Part shown: in pieces, positions 1-5,979 of the stretch
How the letters are laid out: each line of letters starts with the position of its first letter
How positions within the stretch are numbered: position 1 is the stretch's first letter
Source of the DNA: Spartobacteria bacterium
GTDB lineage: Bacteria; Verrucomicrobiota; Verrucomicrobiia; Chthoniobacterales; UBA6821
Assembly (NCBI GenBank): GCA_947466005.1
Contig: CANIBV010000045.1
Span: 1 to 11,522 of the forward strand
Direction: 5' to 3'
Length of the DNA stretch: 11,522 nt
Notes under the pieces: model-generated
The model's input: the letters and a program-made list of their open reading frames with translations, nothing else
The model's database searches: none
Told to the model about the DNA's origin: nothing
Position numbers and translations under genes: made by a program

Positions 1-680
1 CGGTCAAGGAACCGGCCGCACCAACTGCCAAAGAACCATCAAAAATCTTCCCGCCGGGCAGTTTTTCACTGCGTCAGGTGATTCTTATCGGGGCCTCCAC
101 CGGCGGAGTGGAGGCGCTTCGGAATATCCTGCCGAGCCTTCCTTCGGGACTTCCTCCGATCGTTGTGGTGCAGCACATCCCCGCGAACTTTTCGAGGATC
201 ATGGCGCAGCATCTCGACGACATCTGTCCCTTCATGGTGAGCGAGGCGACGAACGGCCAGGAACTGCGTTCCGGGATGTGCGTGGTGGCGCCCGGGGATT
301 TTCACCTTGCCCTGCTTCCTTCGGGCATGGGCTACAAAGTCCGCCTGACCCAGTCGCCACCCGTTCACCACTGCCGTCCGGCGGTCGATGTGATGTTCCA
401 TTCCGCGGCAGTGCACGCCGGATCGCATGCCGTGGCCGCACTCCTCACAGGTATGGGTGTGGACGGCGCTCTCGGACTGCAGGCCCTGCAGGCTGCGGGA
501 TCGCACACACTTGCCGAGTCTGAGGAGAGTTGCGTGGTGTACGGGATGCCGCAGGCCGCGATTAAGTTGGGTGCGGCTGACCGCGTGGTTCCGTTAAGCG
601 GCATAGCACAGGCCATTCTCGATGCAGTCGTGGAAAAAAGAGCCGGCTTGCACAAAAAAGACCGATCCAAAGCGCCTTGA
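1..680 (+). CDS. cheB: Chemotaxis protein-glutamate methylesterase/deamidase CheB, catalytic domain (5' partial)
   Basis: CheB removes methyl groups from (and deamidates) glutamyl/glutaminyl residues of chemoreceptors, resetting receptor sensitivity in the cytoplasm. The reading frame is open from base 3 with no start, so the gene begins upstream. About 225 residues are visible, against about 350 for a full CheB, so the N-terminal receiver domain is missing because of the window edge. Visible residues 1-24 look like the interdomain linker, rich in Pro, Lys and Ala; the esterase domain follows. The catalytic triad is intact: Ser32 in GASTGG, His58 in VVQHIP and Asp154 in TGMGVDGA. The late CVVYGMPQAA segment is also typical. 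The TGA at 678-680 lies 2 nt before the ATG of the CheX-like gene, so the two are surely co-transcribed. No CheR or CheA is visible. Family assignment is very secure. Confidence 0.96.
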   Translation, partial: VKEPAAPTAKEPSKIFPPGSFSLRQVILIGASTGGVEALRNILPSLPSGLPPIVVVQHIPANFSRIMAQHLDDICPFMVSEATNGQELRSGMCVVAPGDFHLALLPSGMGYKVRLTQSPPVHHCRPAVDVMFHSAAVHAGSHAVAALLTGMGVDGALGLQALQAAGSHTLAESEESCVVYGMPQAAIKLGAADRVVPLSGIAQAILDAVVEKRAGLHKKDRSKAP

Positions 681-682
681 CC

Positions 683-1174
683 ATGAAACCGAAACTTTCT
701 TCCGGGGATCTGACCCCCATCGCCACCCGTGCCATCACGGAGGTGCTGGCCGTCCAACTCAAGCGTGTTGCGGAACCGGTCGCTCCCGGAGATGAACGCC
801 TGAAGGAGGCGACGGGGCACCACCTTCATGCCACCGTGACGCTGACCGGTGAAAGGATTGTCGGGGCGGTTCTATTCCAAGTTCCCGTGGAGTTTGCCAC
901 CAAGGTTGCGGAACAACTGCTCGGCAGCGATGCGGAGACCGATGATTCGAAGGATGTTACCGGTGAACTTGGCAACATGATCTCCGGATTGGTAAAAGGG
1001 GAACTCTCCTCTGCGGGATACCACGGGACGCTGGGCACTCCCACCGTGACCCTCGGATCCCGTATCTCACTGCATGCCCCGGCTGATTCCGAACTTTGCA
1101 CCACTGAATGGTCCTGCGAGGGCCACCTGCTCTCCCTCCAGATCCAACTCAGCCATCCCCATCCCGCGGCATGA
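683..1174 (+). CDS. CheX-like chemotaxis phosphatase (CheY-P phosphatase family)
   Basis: This is a 163-residue cytoplasmic protein resembling CheX (PF13690 type), which in characterised species dephosphorylates CheY-P. The family's catalytic signature, an acidic/Ser residue followed by Glu and Asn (D/S-x3-E-x2-N), can be read as Asp91, Glu95 and Asn98 in DVTGELGNMISG. The surrounding pattern of alternating strands and a helix (TVTLTGERIVGAVLF before it, VTLGSRISL after it) fits the CheC/CheX/FliY fold. ATG at 683 is preferred over TTG at 677: it lies 2 nt after the cheB stop and starts with a typical short N-terminus. No Shine-Dalgarno sequence is visible, so expression probably depends on coupling to cheB. 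Its last codons overlap the next start as ATGA, placing it directly before its likely substrate, the CheY-like receiver. A non-catalytic CheX relative cannot be excluded, but the Glu/Asn pair argues for activity. Confidence 0.8.
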   Translation: MKPKLSSGDLTPIATRAITEVLAVQLKRVAEPVAPGDERLKEATGHHLHATVTLTGERIVGAVLFQVPVEFATKVAEQLLGSDAETDDSKDVTGELGNMISGLVKGELSSAGYHGTLGTPTVTLGSRISLHAPADSELCTTEWSCEGHLLSLQIQLSHPHPAA

Positions 1175-1566
1175 TCCCGAAAATCCTCACCGTTGACGAC
1201 AGCAAGACCATCCGGATAATACTGGCCCGTCTTTTCAGGCCCTTTGCATGCGAACTTCACGAGGCCGGAAACGGGGAGGAAGCCCTGGCGGTGGCCGGAC
1301 GTGAAAAGCCGAACCTGATCATCCTCGACTACAACATGCCGGTAATGGACGGGGTCACGATGCTGCGCCTTTTGCGGGAGGATGAGGATCTGAAGAAGAC
1401 CCCAGTGATCATGCTGACCGCCGATTCGAGCAGCGAAATAATCTCCACCGTGGCGCGTCTTGGTGTGCGGGATTACATCACCAAGCCATTCAACCAGGAT
1501 CAGTTACTGGCAAAAGCCTCCCGACTTATCATCTTGGAGCGCCGACGGGAGGGGAAGACTGAGTAA
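1171..1566 (+). CDS. Single-domain CheY-like response regulator
   Basis: This 131-residue stand-alone receiver has the usual CheY size and no output domain. Acidic-pocket residues Asp9 and Asp10 (TVDDSKT), phosphoacceptor Asp53 (LIILDYNMPVMDG), the switch Thr83 (IMLTAD) and Lys105 (DYITKPFN) are all present, so it should accept phosphate from a histidine kinase such as CheA. The upstream frame is open, but the ATG at 1171 overlaps the stop of the CheX-like gene (ATGA) and gives a clean receiver start, so a longer N-terminus would be artefactual. Position immediately after a CheX-like phosphatase suggests a CheY/CheX pair controlling signal lifetime. The output could be the flagellar motor, type IV pili or another protein; nothing here decides. 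The C-terminal ERRREGKTE tail is charged and short. Confidence 0.93.
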   Translation: MIPKILTVDDSKTIRIILARLFRPFACELHEAGNGEEALAVAGREKPNLIILDYNMPVMDGVTMLRLLREDEDLKKTPVIMLTADSSSEIISTVARLGVRDYITKPFNQDQLLAKASRLIILERRREGKTE

Positions 1567-1576
1567 TCTCTCCCTG

Positions 1577-1601
1577 GGAACTCCCCCAAACCAAAAGTTC
1601 C
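1577..1601 (+). repeat. Short inverted repeat in the leader between receiver and receiver-PP2C genes
   Basis: The arms GGAACT (1577-1582) and AGTTCC (1596-1601) can pair as a 6-bp stem around a 13-nt C/A-rich loop, 10 nt after the receiver stop. No T-run follows, so it is a poor intrinsic terminator. It could slow transcription or protect an mRNA end, or be chance. The rest of the 95-bp spacer is C-rich and purine-poor, with no Shine-Dalgarno sequence before the ATG at 1662. Confidence 0.25.
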
Positions 1602-1661
1602 TATCAACCCTCCCCTCCATATCAGTAACAAACCGCACCGCACCCCAACCAGAATCATCCG

Positions 1662-2903
1662 ATGAGCGAAGCCCACTTGAACACGAATCCAGTCGCACCA
1701 GACGAGTCCCCAGACGCCGCTGCTAAATCCATCCTGCAGGCCGAGGTGCTGGTGGTGGATGACAGCCGCACGATGAGGTTGGCCCTCATCCGCTCACTCA
1801 ACGGCCTTGGCTTTCACAACATCACCGAGGCGAACGACGGGCGTCAGGCACTGGAGGCCGTCCAGGCCAAATCCTTCGATCTTATGCTTCTCGACATGGA
1901 GATGCCCGAGATGAACGGGATGGAGGTGCTGGCTGCAATCAAAGCCAACCCACTGCTCAGCGGGTTGCCTGTCATTGTGATCTCGGGTGCAGAGCAGACG
2001 GAAAGGGCCGTCGAATGCATCGAGGCTGGAGCGGAGGATTATCTCACCAAGCCACCCAACCCCACCCTGCTTCGGGCTCGCGTCACCACCTCCCTGGAGA
2101 AGAAGAGGCTTCGCGATATCGACCGACTCCGTTTCGCGCAGCTTCAAGCAGAGAAGGAAAACTTGGAGCGGACGCAACGCCGCCTAGACAAGGAACTCAA
2201 TGATGCCGCGCTCTATGTGCGGAGCATCCTTCCCGACCCGGTCGCACTGCCCAACACCATCGACTGGCATTATGAGCCGACGGGAGAGTTGGCGGGTGAT
2301 TCCTTCGGCTATCACCAGATCGACGAAGACCACCTCGCCATCTACCTGCTCGATGTCTGCGGTCACGGCGTGGGCGCGGCGCTCCTCTCGGTCAGTGCCA
2401 TCAATGCGATCAGGACCTCCGGCATCAAGGGTGTCGACTTCCGCGATCCCGGTGCCGTTCTCGGAGGGCTTAATACGGCTTTCCCGATGGAGCGGAACAA
2501 CGACATGTATTTCACCATCTGGTACGGGGTTTATCACGCCCCGACCCGCACGCTGCGCCATGCAAGCGCCGGTCACCCCCCTGCACTCCTCCTGCACCCC
2601 GAACACGGGATCAAGGAGGTCAACGAGCCAGGAATGATCACGGGATTCATGCCGGAGACTGTCTATGAGTCCTCCTCGCTCGAGATCCCGCCCGGCGCAC
2701 GCCTGATCGTCATCTGCGACGGGACCTACGAGGTCACCAAGCCGGACGGAACCCTGCTGGAGTTTGACGAGTTCAAGGAATTCATGGCGCTTAACGGGGC
2801 GAAACCCGACGCCTTCGTGCGCCTCCTTGCATGGCTGAAAACCTTCAACGGACCAGGACCACTGGATGACGACTTCTCGCTCGTGCGCATCCAATTTCCG
2901 TAA
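1662..2903 (+). CDS. Response regulator with PP2C/SpoIIE-type serine phosphatase output domain (RsbU-like)
   Basis: This 413-residue cytoplasmic protein should dephosphorylate a STAS-domain antagonist in a phosphorylation-controlled partner switch. Residues about 27-145 form a receiver: Asp33/Asp34, phosphoacceptor Asp78 (LMLLDMEMPEMNG), Ser108 in the Thr/Ser switch position and Lys130 (YLTKPPN). Residues about 146-185 are a charged coiled-coil linker. Residues about 186-413 are a PP2C domain with Asp213 (AGDSFGY), Asp231 (LLDVCGHG), Asp353 (VICDGTYEV) and the DDDFSLV end (Asp402-404), which together supply the metal site. The first motif reads GDSFGY rather than the commoner GDFYD, so its second acidic residue is replaced by Gly; I believe this is a recurring variant. 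It resembles Pseudomonas HsbR in receiver-PP2C order, but lacks the C-terminal kinase. Its likely substrates are STAS proteins such as those encoded at 5612, 7456 and 9828. Confidence 0.95.
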   Translation: MSEAHLNTNPVAPDESPDAAAKSILQAEVLVVDDSRTMRLALIRSLNGLGFHNITEANDGRQALEAVQAKSFDLMLLDMEMPEMNGMEVLAAIKANPLLSGLPVIVISGAEQTERAVECIEAGAEDYLTKPPNPTLLRARVTTSLEKKRLRDIDRLRFAQLQAEKENLERTQRRLDKELNDAALYVRSILPDPVALPNTIDWHYEPTGELAGDSFGYHQIDEDHLAIYLLDVCGHGVGAALLSVSAINAIRTSGIKGVDFRDPGAVLGGLNTAFPMERNNDMYFTIWYGVYHAPTRTLRHASAGHPPALLLHPEHGIKEVNEPGMITGFMPETVYESSSLEIPPGARLIVICDGTYEVTKPDGTLLEFDEFKEFMALNGAKPDAFVRLLAWLKTFNGPGPLDDDFSLVRIQFP

Positions 2904-2969
2904 GCAAAATAAGGTAGGGCTCAACCGGAAGCAAATCGTCGTCTCAGCCACCCGCAGTTCACCAAACAA

Positions 2970-3656
2970 ATGACCCAAAACACACACCCTCACTCCCAAT
3001 CAGGGAATCCGCAGACCAAGAAAAGCAGCTTGATTGGATTCCTTTCCTTTGCGGTGCTTCTCCTCGCGGGGTATTCGCTTTTTTCGGTCTACTTCGCCAA
3101 TGATCAGGGGGAAAAGGCCATAAAAGCAGCCATTGGAGAAAGCCTCCTGCTCGATCAGGCCAGGATGGCCCAGGTGAACTTCAAGATTCAGGTCCAGAAC
3201 TGGAAGAATCTTCTCCTCCGCGGACAGAATTCCGAGGATCGGGAAAAGTATCTCGTGGAGTTATCCGAAAGCAGCGAGGCGGTTCAAAAGACCCTTCAAG
3301 CGGTGCTAAATTCGACCTCGCTTCCGGGTGAACTCAAGCAGGAGATCGCTTCAATCCTTGTAGACCACGCTGCAGTTCTGCCCAATTACAGGAGGGCATT
3401 TGAACATTATGGGGGATCGGAAACGGTTTTTTCCGTGGATAAGTCAGTGCGCGGAATCGACCAGACGCTCAACCAGAGGATTGATCGGGTGGCGTTACGG
3501 ATCATGGATACCCAGTTCTCCCTGATGGAGCGCCTGAAACAGGAGGCTCAGAATCGCTACCGCTCCGTGAGGTTGGCCATCACGCTGATGACGCTCGGCA
3601 TTCTGGTGCTGATCGGTGTGTTCGTCTGGAAAAACATGTTTTTTAGAAGGGTATGA
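2970..3656 (+). CDS. Two-helix membrane protein resembling the sensory stalk of a chemoreceptor, no signalling domain
   Basis: The protein has 228 residues. A polar N-terminus (1-19) is followed by a hydrophobic helix at about 20-43, an extracytoplasmic region of about 155 residues that looks entirely helical, a second membrane helix at about 200-220, and only about eight cytoplasmic residues ending in KNMFFRRV. The segment AQVNFKIQVQNWKNLLLRG (67-85) resembles the conserved first helix of four-helix-bundle sensor domains in many methyl-accepting chemotaxis proteins. A receptor would continue with HAMP and methylation helices; none is found in any forward frame after 3656, so this is not a simple frameshift. 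It may be a stand-alone ligand sensor, a subunit that pairs with a full receptor, or a truncated receptor. It lies 66 bp after the PP2C gene on the same strand, in a chemosensory setting. Family resemblance is moderate and function unknown. Confidence 0.85.
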   Translation: MTQNTHPHSQSGNPQTKKSSLIGFLSFAVLLLAGYSLFSVYFANDQGEKAIKAAIGESLLLDQARMAQVNFKIQVQNWKNLLLRGQNSEDREKYLVELSESSEAVQKTLQAVLNSTSLPGELKQEIASILVDHAAVLPNYRRAFEHYGGSETVFSVDKSVRGIDQTLNQRIDRVALRIMDTQFSLMERLKQEAQNRYRSVRLAITLMTLGILVLIGVFVWKNMFFRRV

Positions 3657-3727
3657 CCTTTGAAATCCGGGCTTTGTTCCGGGGAAATATGACATCGGAC
3701 TGTGACGAAATGGTAACGTTGCAATGA
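3653..3727 (+). CDS. Possible 24-residue leader ORF
   Basis: This very short frame starts with an ATG that overlaps the previous gene's stop (ATGA at 3653-3656) and ends with a TGA that overlaps the next short ORF's ATG (ATGA at 3724-3727). The product begins MTFEIRALFRG and matches no family I know. Only the chained overlaps support it; chance is a strong alternative at this length. It could act as a coupling leader rather than encode a functional peptide. Confidence 0.12.
   Translation: MTFEIRALFRGNMTSDCDEMVTLQ
3689..3717 (+). promoter_or_regulatory. Weak Pho-box-like direct repeats upstream of the phosphate-transporter-family gene
   Basis: Three 7-bp units spaced by 4 bp can be read as ATGACAT (3689-3695), CTGTGAC (3700-3706) and TGGTAAC (3711-3717), an 11-bp period like PhoB half-sites (CTGTCAT type). 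The last two units match the 18-bp E. coli Pho-box pattern at about 12 positions. AATGAT at 3723-3728 could serve as a -10 element. The site is 147 bp upstream of a Na+/Pi-cotransporter-family gene. The match is imperfect and PhoB specificity in this organism is unknown. Confidence 0.22.
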
Positions 3728-3864
3728 TTGAGAGAATTTCCTTCAGGGCCTATGAAATGTCATTGAAGAGTTACAAAGAGTTTTCTGAAGCCTCAGCCGA
3801 GTGCTCCGCCAAGGGGTACCGGACGCGCCAAGTTGCTGGAAAGGCTTCCATCTTGTACCGCTAG
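3724..3864 (+). CDS. Possible small protein of 46 residues immediately upstream of the transporter
   Basis: The frame runs from ATG at 3724 to TAG at 3862-3864, directly abutting the transporter's ATG at 3865 in the same frame. The predicted product begins MIERISFRAYEMS, is basic at its C-terminus (TRQVAGKASILYR), and has no membrane segment or known domain. Third-position composition is GC-leaning, as in neighbouring genes (29 of 46 codons by my count). The start overlaps the previous 24-residue frame as ATGA. It may be a real small gene, a translational coupler for the transporter, or untranslated leader that happens to be open. Confidence 0.22.
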   Translation: MIERISFRAYEMSLKSYKEFSEASAECSAKGYRTRQVAGKASILYR

Positions 3865-5475
3865 ATGGAAGCTGCAGCTTTTTTTCTGGCGGGGTTAAGC
3901 CTCTTTTTCTACGGCGTCAACGGCGTCCGTGAAAAACTACAGCAGGCCAGCGGACGTCGTCTTCGGAACGTTCTGGCACGCTTCACAAAGAACCCCGTCG
4001 TCGCTGTGCTGCTGGGTGTATTTTCCGGTGCCGTCACCCAGAGTTCCTCAGCGGTCTCCTTCATCCTTTCGGGACTGGTGGCCACGGGCCTGATTCCCCT
4101 CAGGCGGGCTCTGCCGGTTGTCGCTGCCACACACATCGGCACAGCGCTCCTAGTCTTCCTTGCGGCGATCAACGTCCATGTGGCTATTCTTTACCTGATC
4201 GGAGTTACCGGCCTGATGATCTCCTTCCGGATCAGCGAGCGGTACGGGGCCCTCATTGGATCGCTTTTCTCCATCGGGTTGCTCTTTCTGGGGCTTGACC
4301 TGATGAAGAAGTCCTTCCTTCCTCTGCCAGACTGTGAGTGGTTCCAGTCCTTGGCCATGTTCATTAAGGAGTGGCCGCTGGCGCCGTTCCTTCTCGGGAT
4401 GGCAATGCGGATGTTCATCCAGTCCTCCTCCGCGATCGGGGTGATTGCGATGACCCTTCAGCACGGAGGGCTGTTCGACGAGACGCAGGCGATGATTCTG
4501 ATCTGCGGAACGGGCCCAGGAGTGGCCCTCTCCGGAATCTTTCTCTCGGGAAACCTGAACGGGACGCCTCGCCAGATCATTATCTATCAGGGAATGATCA
4601 ACTTTCTTTCCGGATGCCTCGTGGGAATTCCCATTATGGCTGATTCCCTCCGCGGCCATCGATTCATGAGCGGTCTGCTGGACCTTTTCTCATGTAATAA
4701 TGAAGCCCGGATCGCCTGGGTCTATTTCCTTATGATGGCAGTCTGCATGATCGCAGGCCTAGTGATTCTCCCTTGGATCGAGCCCCTTCTCAAAAGACTT
4801 TCACCTCCGGATATCGAGAGTGACCTGTCACGCCCTGAATTCTTACTTGATGAGGCCCTCGCCATCCCCGAAACGGCGACTTCCCTCGTGGACTGTGAAC
4901 AGCGGCGATTCCTTGAACTCTGCATCGCCCTGCTCGATACAGCCCGGGAGGAGGGTGCCACGGGTATGTCGGAGAACGCCGCAGTCTATCATGGGGGTGC
5001 AAGGGGACTGAATAAGGAGATTACGGAATATTCGGAAGAGCTGATCTCCAGACCCCTTGATTCCCAGACGATGCACGAGGTCCTGAATCTGAAGCGCCGG
5101 CAGGAGATCCTCGGCCCCCTTGAGGAGTGCGTGGACGGACTGGTCCGTGGGACTCTTGACAGTACGCCGGGGAGCGAACGTCAACTTGTGATGGCGGGAC
5201 TGCTGGAGTCGATGAGCCTGATCTCCCTCACTGCTCTCGAGGCATGGACGAATAGGGATCCTCAGGAGCTCGGTTTTCTCCTTCAGCTCACTGACGACCG
5301 GAGCGGAATGATGGAGAAGTTACGGAAGAACTTTCGCGCGGAGGAGAACTCCATGAGCCCGGAGGATCAATCCGCGCTTTTCTACGCTACCACCCTCTTT
5401 GAGCGCGCTGTCTGGCTGATGCGCCAACTGGGACTCACTCTCGGGAGTGACCAGGAGTCGGCTGACGCTGTCTGA
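3865..5475 (+). CDS. Na+/phosphate cotransporter family (NptA-like) membrane protein with PhoU-like C-terminal domain
   Basis: This 536-residue protein has two inverted-repeat Na/Pi-cotransporter domains, each with the diagnostic QSSS motif: residues 59-62 (VTQSSSAV) and 186-189 (FIQSSSAI). Hydrophobic helices occupy about residues 1-20, 45-78, 84-150, 170-260 and 283-305. The soluble tail (about 310-536) is helical and charged, as in family members with a PhoU-like domain. Family members import phosphate with sodium, but many bacterial ones have untested substrates. The glycine-rich motif usually after each QSSS (GANIGTT type) is degenerate here: ATHIGTAL after the first and CGTGPGVAL after the second. 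Transport of phosphate is therefore not assured. The N-terminus MEAAAFFLAGLSLFFYG is a standard family start, and an in-frame TAG lies immediately before the ATG. No Shine-Dalgarno sequence is visible. It is separated from the chemosensory genes by a 208-bp leader. Confidence 0.9.
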   Translation: MEAAAFFLAGLSLFFYGVNGVREKLQQASGRRLRNVLARFTKNPVVAVLLGVFSGAVTQSSSAVSFILSGLVATGLIPLRRALPVVAATHIGTALLVFLAAINVHVAILYLIGVTGLMISFRISERYGALIGSLFSIGLLFLGLDLMKKSFLPLPDCEWFQSLAMFIKEWPLAPFLLGMAMRMFIQSSSAIGVIAMTLQHGGLFDETQAMILICGTGPGVALSGIFLSGNLNGTPRQIIIYQGMINFLSGCLVGIPIMADSLRGHRFMSGLLDLFSCNNEARIAWVYFLMMAVCMIAGLVILPWIEPLLKRLSPPDIESDLSRPEFLLDEALAIPETATSLVDCEQRRFLELCIALLDTAREEGATGMSENAAVYHGGARGLNKEITEYSEELISRPLDSQTMHEVLNLKRRQEILGPLEECVDGLVRGTLDSTPGSERQLVMAGLLESMSLISLTALEAWTNRDPQELGFLLQLTDDRSGMMEKLRKNFRAEENSMSPEDQSALFYATTLFERAVWLMRQLGLTLGSDQESADAV

Positions 5476-5573
5476 TCTGAACTGAAGCGTAATCAAAAGA
5501 CATCCTGAATTCTTTTTTGTGAGAAAGACGGTAGCTGACTTCAGGGCTTTTATGCATAGCGGGCAAGGAGGGG

Positions 5574-5603
5574 TTGACTGAGATGAGAGATGGCCTCTTA
5601 TTT
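5574..5603 (+). promoter_or_regulatory. Candidate sigma-70-type promoter for the STAS gene
   Basis: TTGACT (5574-5579) and TTATTT (5598-5603) are separated by 18 bp, resembling -35 and -10 hexamers. Transcription would start near 5610, almost at the ATG at 5612, giving a leaderless mRNA. This fits the lack of a Shine-Dalgarno sequence. The -10 match is mediocre. The rest of the 136-bp spacer (5476-5611) has a T-run at 5513-5518 without a convincing stem, so I do not call a terminator for the transporter gene. Confidence 0.25.
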
Positions 5604-5611
5604 ACCCCCCC

Positions 5612-5959
5612 ATGGAAATTACTTTTGAAAAAGCCGAGATAATACTCGTGGTCAGTCTCAAGGGCCGTCTCGATGCAACCCATCAGAATGTGATGAGGGA
5701 TGCGGTAGATCTGAAAATTAAATCAGGGGAGTCCAAATATTTTATCTTTGACCTCACCGCACTCGACTACGTGAGTAGTTCCGGATTTCGTGAATTTTTC
5801 TATCTAGGCCATGAATTGGGGCGGGCAGGAGGCAAGTTGGCTGTTTATTCGCTCCAACCCGTCGTAAAACGCATTTTTGAAATAGCCCAGTTCCACTCTG
5901 CTTATCCGGTTTGTGTGACGCGTGAGGAAGCCATTAAGGCGATCCTACCGCTGGTCTGA
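5612..5959 (+). CDS. Single-domain STAS protein (anti-sigma factor antagonist type)
   Basis: This 115-residue STAS protein is of SpoIIAA/RsbV size. The core reads KYFIFDLTALDYVSSSGFREF (42-62), with Ser55-Ser57 before Gly58, the site where SpoIIAA and RsbV are phosphorylated by their cognate kinases. The N-terminal strands (EIILVVSLKGRLDA) and C-terminal helix (VVKRIFEIAQF) complete the fold. In a partner switch, the unphosphorylated form binds an anti-sigma kinase or another target, and the RsbU-like phosphatase at 1662-2903 could regenerate it. No kinase or sigma factor is nearby. The start is the only ATG giving a full first strand. Base composition looks more AT-rich than its neighbours. 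The gene converges on the CorC-like gene, with 20 bp between stops. The target is unknown, and some STAS proteins are not sigma regulators. Confidence 0.93.
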   Translation: MEITFEKAEIILVVSLKGRLDATHQNVMRDAVDLKIKSGESKYFIFDLTALDYVSSSGFREFFYLGHELGRAGGKLAVYSLQPVVKRIFEIAQFHSAYPVCVTREEAIKAILPLV

Positions 5960-5979
5960 AAAGGGGTTAGGGCGGCCTG

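Noticed and set aside
365..829. Minus-strand open frame across the cheB and CheX-like genes
   Set aside because: It spans two well-supported sense genes and shows a Cys/Ala/Ser-rich shadow composition with no recognisable motif.
2184..2999. Long minus-strand open frame (about 271 codons) opposite the receiver-PP2C gene
   Set aside because: It lies wholly antisense to a well-conserved phosphatase domain; the translation shows no domain or membrane pattern and is explained by GC-rich codon bias.
3656..3720. Possible frameshifted HAMP or MCP continuation of the stalk protein
   Set aside because: All three forward frames were read; none gives HAMP-like or heptad-repeat methylation-helix sequence, and stops come quickly.
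3724..3864. The 46-codon frame as an N-terminal extension of the transporter by TAG readthrough
   Set aside because: The frames are contiguous, but family members start at the equivalent of MEAAAFFLAG, and the 46 residues have no transporter character; nothing indicates TAG reassignment.
5476..5611. Possible terminator at the T-run 5513-5518 after the Na/Pi-family gene
   Set aside because: No stem ends just before the T-run; the only pairing found (CCTGA/TCAGG) has a loop of about 35 nt and lies on the wrong side.
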